Part shown: one piece after another, positions 17,426 through 25,384 of the stretch
How positions within the stretch are numbered: position 1 is the stretch's first letter
Layout of the letters: each line of letters opens with the position of its first letter
Notes under the pieces: generated by a model
What the model was told of the DNA's origin: nothing
The model's input: only the letters and a program-made list of their open reading frames with translations
Databases searched by the model: none
Source of the DNA: Roseomonas gilardii
GTDB taxonomy: Bacteria; Pseudomonadota; Alphaproteobacteria; Acetobacterales; Acetobacteraceae
DNA length: 64,000 nt
Reading direction: 5' to 3'
Assembly: GCF_001941945.1 (NCBI RefSeq)
Contig: NZ_CP015583.1
Span: 423,001-487,000 of the forward strand
Made by a program: the position numbers and the translations under genes

Positions 17426-18505
17426 TCAGACCAGCGGCAGGACGTGGATCAGGCCCAGGCTGATGGCGCCCAGCACGAGCAGCGACCCGATCACGGCCGC
17501 GACGACCGGAGCGCCGGCGCGGGCGACCATGCGGACATCCACGCCCAGGCCCAGGGCGGCCATGGAGACCACCGTCAGCAGCGTGGTCAGGCTGGCGATG
17601 GGGGCGAGCGCCGCCTGCGGGATCAGGCCCAGGGAGCGGAGGACGGCGCAGCCCAGGAAGCCCAGGATGAACCAGGGCACCAGCCGGCCGAGGATCCTGG
17701 GGCGGGCGGCAGGCTGGGCCGCGTCGCGGCGGCGCGCCGAGAGCAGGGACAGGACCAGCACCACCGGCCCCAGCATCAGCACGCGCACCAGCTTGACCAG
17801 CGTGCCGAGCTGCACGCTCAGCGCCCCGACCGGGGCGGTGGCGGCCAGGACCTGCGGGACGGCATAGACGGTGAGGCCCGCGAGGACGCCATACTGCGTC
17901 TCGTGCAGCCCGAGCAGCGGCACGGCCAGCGGCAGGGACAGCACCACGACGATGCCCAGGACGGCGGTGAAGGCGATGGAGGCGGCGATGTCGCGGCTTT
18001 CCGCCCCGATCACCGGCGCCACGGCGGCGATGGCGGAATTGCCGCAGATCGAGTTGCCGCAGGCCACCAGCATGGCCATCCGCCGCGGCAGGCCGAGCAG
18101 GCGGCCGATGCCGTAGCTGACCGGGATGGCCACCGCCACCACGGCGGCGATGCCCAGAACCAGCGCCGGGCCGACCGCCAGGATCGCCTGGGCGCTCAGC
18201 GCTGTGCCGAGCAGGATGATCGCGACCTCCAGCAGCACCTTGGCGGAAAAGGCGATGCCGGGGGCGAAGGACCTGGGCGGCGTCCAGGCGGTGCGCAGTG
18301 CGGTGCCGAGCAGGATGGCCAGGACCACCGGTTCCAGCCAGTCGCGGCCGAGAAGGGCTTCCTCGGCGCGGCCGATGCCGGCTGCCAGCGTGGCGATGGC
18401 GGCGCAGAGCAGCACGCCCGGCCCGAGCCGCCGCAGCGCGCCGCTGTCCTGCGCACCGGCCGGTTGCGGCTTGGCGAGGCTGGCGGTGGGGGCTGGGGTG
18501 GTCAT
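17426..18505 (-). CDS. YeiH/UPF0324 family putative exporter
   Basis: A 359-residue membrane protein with about ten hydrophobic segments. The family core is the duplicated discontinuous-helix region ACGNSICGNSAIAAVAPVIGA near residue 145-165 and KVLLEVAIILLGTALSAQAIL upstream. Members are often named putative sulfate exporters; direct evidence is thin. It is transcribed divergently from the nucleoside transporter gene across 128 bases that contain a 14-bp perfect palindrome. Confidence 0.8.
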   Translation of the reverse strand: MTTPAPTASLAKPQPAGAQDSGALRRLGPGVLLCAAIATLAAGIGRAEEALLGRDWLEPVVLAILLGTALRTAWTPPRSFAPGIAFSAKVLLEVAIILLGTALSAQAILAVGPALVLGIAAVVAVAIPVSYGIGRLLGLPRRMAMLVACGNSICGNSAIAAVAPVIGAESRDIAASIAFTAVLGIVVVLSLPLAVPLLGLHETQYGVLAGLTVYAVPQVLAATAPVGALSVQLGTLVKLVRVLMLGPVVLVLSLLSARRRDAAQPAARPRILGRLVPWFILGFLGCAVLRSLGLIPQAALAPIASLTTLLTVVSMAALGLGVDVRMVARAGAPVVAAVIGSLLVLGAISLGLIHVLPLV

Positions 18506-18570
18506 GGGGTCTCGGCGTCCTGGGATTGGCCCCTATGATGCAACGCGATGAAACATCGGACAAACGCAAT

Positions 18571-18584
18571 GGTTCGATCGAACC
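18571..18584. promoter_or_regulatory. 14-bp perfect palindrome, candidate operator
   Basis: GGTTCGATCGAACC lies 66 bases from the YeiH-type start and 50 bases before the CNT transporter start. The cognate regulator is not in the window. Confidence 0.4.
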
Positions 18585-18633
18585 GATCTGAATTCAAGAA
18601 CGTTCCGAATTTGTGGCGAAAGGCGGGCCGCGC

Positions 18634-19911
18634 ATGAGCCTGCTGCAGCTCCAGGCCGGGGCGGGCCTGCTCGCGCTCTGCCTGCTGGCCTGGGTGGCCG
18701 GGGTGCTGGGGCAGGGTGGCCAGGACAGGCGCCTTGCTCTCAGGCCCGTTCCCTGGCGCATCGTCCTGGCCGGGTTGCTGGCTCAGGTCCTGGCTGCCGC
18801 GCTGCTGCTGCATGTGCCGCCGCTGCGCCGCGCTTTCGCCTGGGCGGGGGAGGGGGTGGATGCCCTGTCCCGCGCGACGCGGGAGGGGACGAGCTTTGTC
18901 TTCGGTTATCTGGGCGGCGCGCCGCTGCCCTATGCGGAGCTGCGGCCGGGCGGCTCCTTCGTGCTGTTCTTCCAGGCGCTGCCGCTGATTCTGGTGGTGG
19001 GGGCGCTGTCGGCGCTGCTCTACCACTGGCGCATCCTGCCGCTGGTGGTGCGGGGGCTTTCCGTGCTGCTGCGGCGGGCCTTCGGCATCTCGGGGGCCTG
19101 CGGCTTCTCGGTCGCCGCCAATGTCTTCGTCGGCAGCGTCGAGGCGCCGCTGCTGATCCGCTCCTGGCTCGCCACCATGCCGCGCGCCGAGCTCTTCGCC
19201 GTCATGGTCGCGGGGCTGGCCACGATCTCCGGCAACATGCTGGTGGTCTATGCCACGATCATCGCGCCGGTGGTGCCGGATGCGGCGGGGCAGCTCCTGG
19301 CCGCCAGCCTGGTGGGCGCCCCGGCCTCGATCCTCGCCGCCATGCTGATGATCCCGCCGGACCCGGCGGCGGCCGTTTCCGGTGGCGAGCCGGAGATGCC
19401 GCCGCTGTACGACAGCAGCATGGAGGCGATCGTGCGCGGCACGGCGGACGGGCTGCAACTGCTGCTCGGCATCATGGCCTCGCTGATCGTCTTCGTGGCG
19501 CTGGTGGCGCTGCTCGACCTGATCCTGCAGCCGCTGACCGGGCTGACGCTGCGGGGGATCGCGGGCTGGCTGATGTGGCCGCTGGCCTTCGCCATGGGCA
19601 TTCCCGCCGCCGAGGCCGGGACGGTCGCGTCCTCGCTTGGCGTGAAGCTCGTGGTGAACGAGTTCGTGTCCTATCTGGAACTCGCCACCTCCGGCGGGGC
19701 GGGCCTTTCGGAGCGTTCGCGCGTCATCCTGACCTGGGCGCTCTGCGGCTTCACCAACTTCGCTTCGGTCGGGATCATGGTGGGCGGCATGTCGCTGATG
19801 TGCCCAGAGCGGCGCGGGGAGATCGTGCGGCTGGGCCTGCCGGCCCTGGCGGCTGGCACCATCGCCTGCTGCATGATGGGGGCCACGGTGGGGCTGCTGT
19901 CGCCGGGGTGA
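18634..19911 (+). CDS. Concentrative nucleoside transporter (CNT/NupC family)
   Basis: A 425-residue inner-membrane transporter that imports nucleosides with H+ or Na+. Motifs: ISGACGFSVAANVFVGSVEAPLLIRSWL near residue 155-180, where (T/V)EAPL is the substrate-site signature; FAVMVAGLATISGNMLVVYA; VVNEFVSYLEL; and CGFTNFASVGIMVGGMSLM near 378-395, the second substrate motif. About eleven hydrophobic segments with the two re-entrant hairpins. ATG 18634 (MSLLQLQAG) is preceded by AAAGGCGGG; an in-frame GTG exists at 18613. Confidence 0.88.
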   Translation: MSLLQLQAGAGLLALCLLAWVAGVLGQGGQDRRLALRPVPWRIVLAGLLAQVLAAALLLHVPPLRRAFAWAGEGVDALSRATREGTSFVFGYLGGAPLPYAELRPGGSFVLFFQALPLILVVGALSALLYHWRILPLVVRGLSVLLRRAFGISGACGFSVAANVFVGSVEAPLLIRSWLATMPRAELFAVMVAGLATISGNMLVVYATIIAPVVPDAAGQLLAASLVGAPASILAAMLMIPPDPAAAVSGGEPEMPPLYDSSMEAIVRGTADGLQLLLGIMASLIVFVALVALLDLILQPLTGLTLRGIAGWLMWPLAFAMGIPAAEAGTVASSLGVKLVVNEFVSYLELATSGGAGLSERSRVILTWALCGFTNFASVGIMVGGMSLMCPERRGEIVRLGLPALAAGTIACCMMGATVGLLSPG

Positions 19912-19952
19912 CCCGGCGGCGGCTTCCACCTTGGCCATTCTCCCTGGCCACG

Positions 19953-19969
19953 CCGGCCTTGCGGGCCGG
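19953..19969. terminator. Hairpin between convergent CNT and RHH genes
   Basis: Six-bp stem CCGGCC / GGCCGG with a five-base loop, between stops at 19911 and 19988. Confidence 0.3.
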
Positions 19970-19987
19970 GGCAGGCCGCCGTCCGGA

Positions 19988-20395
19988 TCAGCCGGGGTTG
20001 CGGGCCTGCCAGTCAGCGAAGATGCGTTCGAGAAGTTCGACCTTCTTGCAGTCCTGCGCCGCGGCGACGCGCTTGAAGGCCTTCCGGAATTCCGCCGTGA
20101 CGCGGAAGTTCAGCGGCTCGGTGCGCTCCTTGGAGGGCTTGCCGGGCTTGCCCTTGGCCTTCTTCGGGGCTTCGGGAGCCGGCTCGGCGACCGGTTCCAC
20201 GGCGGGTTTGGCCATCTTCGCGGGGGCGGGCGGGGCATGGTCGCCCAGCGCGCCGAGCACGCTGTGCTGCGGCGGCGGCGCGCCCTTGGTGCCGCGGCGC
20301 CGTGCCGGCGCAGGGGCCGGGACAGCCGAGGCCGGGGCTTCTGGGATTGGGGCTTCCGGGGTTGGGGCGGTGGGGGGCTGGTCTGATTCGGGCAT
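19988..20395 (-). CDS. Probable ribbon-helix-helix DNA-binding protein, partner of ParA
   Basis: A 135-residue protein in two parts. Residues 1-85 are Pro/Ala/Glu-rich and look disordered. The last 45 residues (LNFRVTAEFRKAFKRVAAA, then QDCKKVELLERIFADWQ) have the pattern of a ribbon-helix-helix domain: one beta-strand (PLNFRVT) and two helices. It follows parA by 110 bases on the same strand, the position of the RHH centromere-binding protein in type Ib partition cassettes (ParG, Omega). The disordered N-terminus fits ParG-like proteins, whose flexible tails stimulate ParA. Start at ATG 20395; ATG 20422 is possible. Role is inferred from fold pattern and position. Confidence 0.6.
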   Translation of the reverse strand: MPESDQPPTAPTPEAPIPEAPASAVPAPAPARRRGTKGAPPPQHSVLGALGDHAPPAPAKMAKPAVEPVAEPAPEAPKKAKGKPGKPSKERTEPLNFRVTAEFRKAFKRVAAAQDCKKVELLERIFADWQARNPG

Positions 20396-20505
20396 GCTCT
20401 GTTCCAGGATTCCGGGGCCCACCGGGCGCGAGGGCCGGCAGGGCGGGTTTTCACGGCTGGCCGGGGCTCGGCCCGACCCGCCGTGACGGGGAAGGGCCAG
20501 GGATC

Positions 20506-21183
20506 TCAGTGCTTCCGCTTCGCCTTGTGGGGCGGCTCCATGGGGCGGCGGCTGGTGACGAAGGAGACGGCGTCCCGGGCGAAGGCCTCGGCCTTCCGCC
20601 GCAGCGAGACATGCGAGACCTCGGTGGCGGCGCGGCCCTCGTCATGCGCGCGGCGGTAGCCGGCCTTTTCCGGCCAGGCATGCGACAGGCAGCGGTAGCC
20701 CGCCTCGCGCACATAATGCGCCGCCTCCTCGATCTCGCTCGCGGAATCGCCGGCGCGGCAAAGGGCGATGGCGATACGCTCGGCGGGAATGCCCTGGCCC
20801 AGCAGCTCATGCGCCAGGCGCACGGTCGGTAGCAGGTCGTCCACCGCCAGTCCGGAGGGGATCAGCACCGCGTCGGCGGCGCGCGCGACCTCCAGCGTCT
20901 GGGCATCGGCGAAGCCGCGCGCATCGAGCACGAGACAGTCGGCGAGGTCACGGCGCGCGGCGCGCAGGGCCGGTTCCAGCCCGTCGAAGCATTCCGCGCG
21001 CACCACCGGCTGCCGTCCCGAGGCGGCGCGGCGGCGCGCCCATTCGACGGAGGTGGCCTGCAGCACGTCCAGGTCGGCGAGCAGCACGCTGCGGCCCTGG
21101 GCGGCCAGTTCCCGCGCCAGCAGCCGGGCCAGCGACGACTTCGCCACGCCCCCCTTCTGCGACACGCAGCCCACGACGAGCAT
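20506..21183 (-). CDS. parA: ParA/MinD-family P-loop ATPase
   Basis: A 225-residue ATPase. The deviant Walker A motif is SQKGGVAKSSLARLLARELA (signature Lys of KGGxxKS near residue 11), Walker A' is VLLADLDVLQATS near 38, and CLVLDARGFAD near 93 replaces the usual DxxP Walker B. It is short and lacks an N-terminal HTH, like type Ib plasmid partition ATPases. Three 8-bp repeats lie within its promoter, and an RHH gene follows. Alternatives: an orphan chromosomal MipZ/ParA-like positioning ATPase. Confidence 0.8.
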   Translation of the reverse strand: MLVVGCVSQKGGVAKSSLARLLARELAAQGRSVLLADLDVLQATSVEWARRRAASGRQPVVRAECFDGLEPALRAARRDLADCLVLDARGFADAQTLEVARAADAVLIPSGLAVDDLLPTVRLAHELLGQGIPAERIAIALCRAGDSASEIEEAAHYVREAGYRCLSHAWPEKAGYRRAHDEGRAATEVSHVSLRRKAEAFARDAVSFVTSRRPMEPPHKAKRKH

Positions 21184-21236
21184 GATGGCCCGGACCCCTC
21201 CGTCCTGCCCAGGCCACAACGGCCCGGCGAGCGGAT

Positions 21237-21265
21237 ATTTTGCGTGCAATCGTGCAATCGTGCAA
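21237..21265 (-). promoter_or_regulatory. Candidate parA promoter
   Basis: On the minus strand TTGCAC (21260-21265) and CAAAAT (21237-21242) are 17 bases apart, with the parA start 54 bases further. The 8-bp repeats fill the spacer. Confidence 0.45.
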
Positions 21266-21266
21266 G
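21243..21266. repeat. Three 8-bp direct repeats, candidate RHH operator/centromere
   Basis: CGTGCAAT, CGTGCAAT, CGTGCAAG in direct succession on the plus strand (ATTGCACG on the parA strand). Short direct repeats overlapping the parA promoter are what RHH partition proteins such as Omega bind. Not a CRISPR: units are 8 bp without spacers. Confidence 0.55.
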
Positions 21267-21290
21267 AACGCCCGGCGGGCGGCACGGCGT

Positions 21291-22403
21291 TCAGCCCAGC
21301 CAGAGCCGCACGGCCTCCCGCAGGAAGGCGGTGTCGGTGGCGTTGCCGGCGGGATTGCCGGCGCGGTGGCCGTGGATGCCCGGGATGGGGAAGAGCTTCG
21401 CATCGCGAAGATGCGGCAGCTCGGCCTCGTTGTCGGCGACGCGGAAATACAGGTCCGTCGCGCCCGGCATCAGCAGCACGCGCGCCCGGATCGCCGCCAG
21501 GGCACGCGGCAGGTCGCCTCCGTGGAGCGGGTTGTCGCTGATGTCGCCGGCATCCCAGCAACGCAACTGGGCGAGAAGATCGGCGGCGGGCTTCGCGTCG
21601 TAGCGAGTCTCCCAGACGCGCAGATAGGCGGCGAGGTCGGGAGTCTCCGGCGAGAGGTGCAGCCCGGCGCGGTAGAAATCCTGGCTCAGCGCCCAGCCCG
21701 CATAGATCCGCCCGAAGGCGCGCTTGGCCAGGGCGGGCTCGGCGGCGAAGCGGCCCTCGCCCCGGTATTCCGGCGCGGCCTCCAGCACCGCCATCAGCCC
21801 GCGCAGGAAGACCTGGTTGTGCGGGGCGGTGCGGGCACTGCCGCAGTTGATCACCACGCGCGCCACCGCATCGGGGAAACAGGCGGCCCAGTGGTAGGCC
21901 TGCTGCGCGCCCATCGACCAGCCATAGGCCGCGTGCAGCCTTTCGATCCCGAAGACGTCGCGCAGCACTTGCCGCTGCGCCTGCACATTGTCCCAGGCGG
22001 TGACGAGCGGCGGATAGTCCGGCGTGTTCGAGGGCGAGGAGGAGATGCCGTTGCCGAACATGTCGATCTGCACGACGAACCAGCGCGTGGGATCGAGCAC
22101 GCGGTCCGGCCCGATCAGCCATTCCAGCTCCGGATGCCGTGCGCCATAGCTGGTGGGATAGAGCACGACGTTGTCGCGGGCGGGCGAGAGCGTGCCATGC
22201 GTCTTCCAGCCCAGCATCGCATCGCGGATCTCGCCGCCATGCAGCATGCGCCGCGTGCCGAGGCGGATGCGCCCACTGGCCGTGGGCCAGTCGGGGAGCC
22301 CAGCGGGGGGATGGCCGGTGGGGTGACCGGTGGGATGGCCGATGGGATGATCGGGAGGCGGGTTCGTTGGGGCCTGCTTCACCTGCGTGCTCTCTGCAGC
22401 CAT
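21291..22403 (-). CDS. MetX-like alpha/beta-hydrolase (homoserine O-acetyltransferase family fold)
   Basis: A 370-residue enzyme with the MetX-type fold. Nucleophile Ser is in AYGWSMGAQQAYHWA (GxSxG), with Asp in LLMPGATDLYF and His in GIHGHRAGNP completing the triad. The characteristic IDMFGNGISSSPSNT segment is present. Real homoserine acetyltransferases keep GGSMGGMQ and other residues; GWSMGAQQ and the absence of met genes suggest another acyltransferase or hydrolase. Near the N-terminus is a coding repeat (PIGHPTGHPTGHPP) from imperfect 12-bp units. Start at ATG 22403. Confidence 0.7.
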   Translation of the reverse strand: MAAESTQVKQAPTNPPPDHPIGHPTGHPTGHPPAGLPDWPTASGRIRLGTRRMLHGGEIRDAMLGWKTHGTLSPARDNVVLYPTSYGARHPELEWLIGPDRVLDPTRWFVVQIDMFGNGISSSPSNTPDYPPLVTAWDNVQAQRQVLRDVFGIERLHAAYGWSMGAQQAYHWAACFPDAVARVVINCGSARTAPHNQVFLRGLMAVLEAAPEYRGEGRFAAEPALAKRAFGRIYAGWALSQDFYRAGLHLSPETPDLAAYLRVWETRYDAKPAADLLAQLRCWDAGDISDNPLHGGDLPRALAAIRARVLLMPGATDLYFRVADNEAELPHLRDAKLFPIPGIHGHRAGNPAGNATDTAFLREAVRLWLG

Positions 22404-22599
22404 CCGTCGCCCCTTCCACAAGCCGCACGATGTGAGGGGCGAATGCAGGGGATGGTCAAGCGGGAGACCACGCTGTCGAGCCTGCCGCAGGTGGGGCGTG
22501 CTGCCGCCTGCGCAAACAGCCATGCACAAGGATGGAGCAGGGCAGCGGCTCACGTTGCGCTGCGGCATAAGAAGCGGTCATTCGGTGTGTTGACGCGCT

Positions 22600-22609
22600 C
22601 GGTATACCG
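22600..22609. promoter_or_regulatory. GntR-like operator CGGTATACCG
   Basis: Perfect 10-bp palindrome with the GTATAC core favoured by FCD-type GntR regulators, five bases after a -35-like TTGACG and 126 bases before the operon's first start. No GntR gene lies in the window. Confidence 0.4.
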
Positions 22610-22667
22610 GATGACAGTCTGCACGCTTCCGCATGGTTGGAGCCGGTGCGACGGCCGCGACACCGGC

Positions 22668-22690
22668 CGGTTTCGGCCATACCGAAACCG
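22668..22690 (+). promoter_or_regulatory. Leader hairpin before the amidohydrolase/ABC operon
   Basis: Perfect 9-bp stem CGGTTTCGG / CCGAAACCG with a five-base loop, ending 45 bases before the start at 22735. Confidence 0.35.
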
Positions 22691-22734
22691 CTCTGGCCCA
22701 TGCGTGCCACGGGACGATGGCGGGAGGCGGCAGG

Positions 22735-24399
22735 ATGTTTGCTGGGGGCGGAAGCATGGGCGGTGATCTTCTTCTGACGGGCGGGCGGATCTTCCGCGGG
22801 CTGGGCGGCGGTTTCGCCGAGGCGCTGCTGCTGCGCGACGGCAAGGTCGCCGCGGTCGGGGCGCGCGCGGATGTCGAGGCTGCCGCGGCGCCGGGCACGC
22901 GGCGCATCGACCTCGCGGGGCGGGCGGCGATCCCCGCCTTCAACGAGGCGCATATGCACCTGCTGCCCTATGGCCTTGGCCTGGTGCAGGCGAATCTGCG
23001 GCCCGATGACGACGTGAAGACGCTGGACGAGTTGCTGTCCCGCCTCCGCGCCGCCGCCGCACGCACGCCGAAGGGCGAATGGGTGGTCGGGCGCGGCTAT
23101 GACCACCTCGTGCTCGATATCGGGCGGCATCCGACGGCGGAGGAGCTGCAGGCCGCGGCACCGGAGCATCCCGTCTATATCGTGCGCACCTGCGGCCATA
23201 TGGGCGTGGCCTCCACCGCCGCGCTGAAGCGCGCGGGGATCGGCCACAACACGCCCGACCCACAGGGCGGCGCCATCGAGCGGAAGGGCGGCGCGCTGAC
23301 CGGCCTGTTGCAGGAACGCGCGCAGGGGCTGCTGAAGCAGGCGATCCCGGAGCCGTCGGAAGACATGATGGTGGCGGCGATCGAGCGCGCCGGGCGCGAC
23401 CTCGCCGCGCGCGGCTTCGCCTCCGCCAGCGACATGAATGTCGGCATGACCGCCGGCATGGCGGAGATCGCCGCCTATCGCCGCGCGCTGGCCGAGGGGC
23501 GGCTGATGCAGCGCATGTGGCAGGTGCTGGCGGGCAATCCCGAGGGCATCGCGGCGGAGGCCTGGGAGGCCGGGCTGCGGCCCGACCATAGGCATGACAT
23601 GCTGGCCTGGGGCGCGGTGAAGACCTTCGCCGACGGCTCGGCGGGCGGGCTGACGGCGGCCTTCTTCGAGCCCTATCTCGCCTCCGCTGGCGGCGGCACC
23701 GGCATCCTCTGCTTCACCGAGGAAGAGCAGCACGCGCTGCTGGCGAAGTACCACCGCCAGGGCTGGCAGCTCGACATCCATGCCATCGGCGACGCGGCGA
23801 TCGAGCAGATCCTGTCCGGCATGGAGGCCGCCGACACACCGGACATGCCGGTGCTGGGCCGGCGCCACCGCATCGAGCATTGCGGCTTCCTGAACGCGGA
23901 TCAGCGGCGGCGCATGAAGGCGCGCGGCATCATCCCGGTGCCGCAGCCGACCTTCATCTACGAGTTCGGCGAGGTCTATCTGAAGGTGCTGGGCATGGAG
24001 CGTTCCGCCGCCTCCTATCCCATGCGAACCTGGCTGGAGGAAGGGCACAACCCGCCCGGTTCCTCCGACAGCCCGGTCTGCACGGTCGATCCCTTCGTGG
24101 GCCTCTATGCCATGCTGACGCGCCAGACGGTGAAGGGCACGGTGATCGGCCCCGAGCAGCGCCTCACCATCGAGGAAGCGGTCCACTGCTACACCTGGTG
24201 CGGCGCGCATTCGCAGTTCGCCGAGGATCGGCGCGGCACGCTGGAGGTGGGCATGCAGGCGGATGTCGCGGTGCTGTCCGCCGACATCTTCGCGTTGGAG
24301 CCCGAGGCGGTGCGCACGACGCAGGCGGACCTGACGCTGCGCGGCGGCGAGGCGATCTTCGACCGGCACGGCGCGCTGATGGCCGAGGCGGCCCAATGA
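22735..24399 (+). CDS. YtcJ-like metal-dependent amidohydrolase
   Basis: A 554-residue amidohydrolase of the exoenzyme regulatory/YtcJ group. Metal-site motifs: NEAHMHLLPYG (HxH), DIHAIGDAAI (His), RIEHCGFL (His) and SSDSPVCTVDP (Asp), with GEWVVGRGYDHLVL and ADGSAGGLTAA typical of this group. No signal peptide. GGGAGG at 22722-22727 is seven bases before ATG 22735; ATG 22756 (MGGDLLLTGG) is an alternative that matches the usual family start. First gene of the operon, 43 bases before the ABC permease; likely acts on the imported compound. Confidence 0.8.
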   Translation: MFAGGGSMGGDLLLTGGRIFRGLGGGFAEALLLRDGKVAAVGARADVEAAAAPGTRRIDLAGRAAIPAFNEAHMHLLPYGLGLVQANLRPDDDVKTLDELLSRLRAAAARTPKGEWVVGRGYDHLVLDIGRHPTAEELQAAAPEHPVYIVRTCGHMGVASTAALKRAGIGHNTPDPQGGAIERKGGALTGLLQERAQGLLKQAIPEPSEDMMVAAIERAGRDLAARGFASASDMNVGMTAGMAEIAAYRRALAEGRLMQRMWQVLAGNPEGIAAEAWEAGLRPDHRHDMLAWGAVKTFADGSAGGLTAAFFEPYLASAGGGTGILCFTEEEQHALLAKYHRQGWQLDIHAIGDAAIEQILSGMEAADTPDMPVLGRRHRIEHCGFLNADQRRRMKARGIIPVPQPTFIYEFGEVYLKVLGMERSAASYPMRTWLEEGHNPPGSSDSPVCTVDPFVGLYAMLTRQTVKGTVIGPEQRLTIEEAVHCYTWCGAHSQFAEDRRGTLEVGMQADVAVLSADIFALEPEAVRTTQADLTLRGGEAIFDRHGALMAEAAQ

Positions 24400-24442
24400 G
24401 GAGCGATGCAGTGCGGGGCCTGCCCGGCGGCGGGGCCGGCTG

Positions 24443-25384
24443 ATGCTCCGGCACGCGCTGCAACGGCTGCTGCTGGCCATTCCCGTCCTGATCGGCGTGC
24501 TGCTGGTCGGCTTCCTGCTGATGCAGGTGGTGCCGACCGATCCGGCCACGGTGCGGGCCGGGCCGACCGCCACGCCGGAGGTGATCGCCGCGATCCGGCA
24601 GGACCTGGGCCTGGACCGGCCGCTCTGGTGGCAGTTCGGCGCCTATGTCGGCCGGCTGCTGCATGGCGACCTGGGCGTTTCCATCATCAACAACATGCCG
24701 GTGACGCAGGAGCTGGGCGACACGATCGGCCCGACGCTGGAGCTGATGTTCGCCTGCCTGATCTGGTCCATCCCGCTGGGCATCGCCATGGGCACGGCGG
24801 CGGCCTACTGGCGCGGCACGCTGTTCGACCGCACGGTGATGGCGGTCGCCGTGGCCTGCGCCACGCTGCCGGTCTTCTTCATCGGGCTGATGCTGATCTG
24901 GGTGGTGGGCTTCCAGTGGCAGCTCCTGCCCTTCACCGGACGGGGCGGGCCGCTCTGGACGGTGGACGGGCTGCTGGCCATCGCCATGCCGGCCATCACC
25001 CTGGGCACGGTCTTCGTCGGCCCGGTGGCGCGGATGACGCGCACGGCGGTGCTGGACGTGCTGGGCGCGGAGCATGTGCGCACCGCCCGGGCCAAGGGGC
25101 TCGGCGAATTCGCGGTGGTGATGCGGCACGGGCTGCGCAACGCGCTGATCCCGGTGGTGACGCTGATCGGGCTGCAGATCGGCTTCCTGCTCGGGGGCGC
25201 GGTGGTGACGGAGACGGTCTTCTCCTGGCCCGGCGTCGGGCGGCTGGCGGTCGGCGCCATCCTCTCCTCCGACTTTCCCATGGCGCAGGGGACGATCCTG
25301 GTGCTCTCCCTCGGCTTCATCCTGATCAACCTCGCCGTGGACGTGCTCTACGTCGCGCTCGACCCGCGGATGCGCTCCGCATGA
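24443..25384 (+). CDS. Peptide/nickel-type ABC permease, DppB-like
   Basis: A 313-residue inner-membrane permease of the peptide/opine/nickel uptake family, first of the pair. It has the usual N-terminal helix (LLLAIPVLIGVLLVGFLLMQ), about six membrane segments, the periplasmic loop with DLGVSIINNMPVTQEL, and the cytoplasmic EAA-type loop VRTARAKGLGEFAVVMRHGLRNALIPVVT near residue 210-240 that docks with the ATPases. Stop overlaps the next start by four bases (ATGA). Confidence 0.88.
   Translation: MLRHALQRLLLAIPVLIGVLLVGFLLMQVVPTDPATVRAGPTATPEVIAAIRQDLGLDRPLWWQFGAYVGRLLHGDLGVSIINNMPVTQELGDTIGPTLELMFACLIWSIPLGIAMGTAAAYWRGTLFDRTVMAVAVACATLPVFFIGLMLIWVVGFQWQLLPFTGRGGPLWTVDGLLAIAMPAITLGTVFVGPVARMTRTAVLDVLGAEHVRTARAKGLGEFAVVMRHGLRNALIPVVTLIGLQIGFLLGGAVVTETVFSWPGVGRLAVGAILSSDFPMAQGTILVLSLGFILINLAVDVLYVALDPRMRSA

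Larger units (their letters stand above)
22404..22734. other. Divergent intergenic region of 331 bases
   Basis: Separates the MetX-like gene from the amidohydrolase/ABC operon. It contains TTGACG at 22590-22595, the palindrome CGGTATACCG at 22600-22609 and a leader hairpin at 22668-22690. No gene seen. Confidence 0.5.

Noticed and set aside
19988-21266. Evidence that the whole window is a plasmid because of parA
   Set aside because: tsaB, rimI, xthA, mutS and glnD are core chromosomal genes, and no replication initiator gene is present.
21243-21266. CRISPR array or replication iterons
   Set aside because: Units are only 8 bp and contiguous without spacers, and no rep gene or AT-rich melting region is adjacent; an operator fits better.
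22315-22370. The 12-bp repeats as a minisatellite or regulatory repeat
   Set aside because: They are in frame inside the MetX-like gene and simply encode GHPT units.
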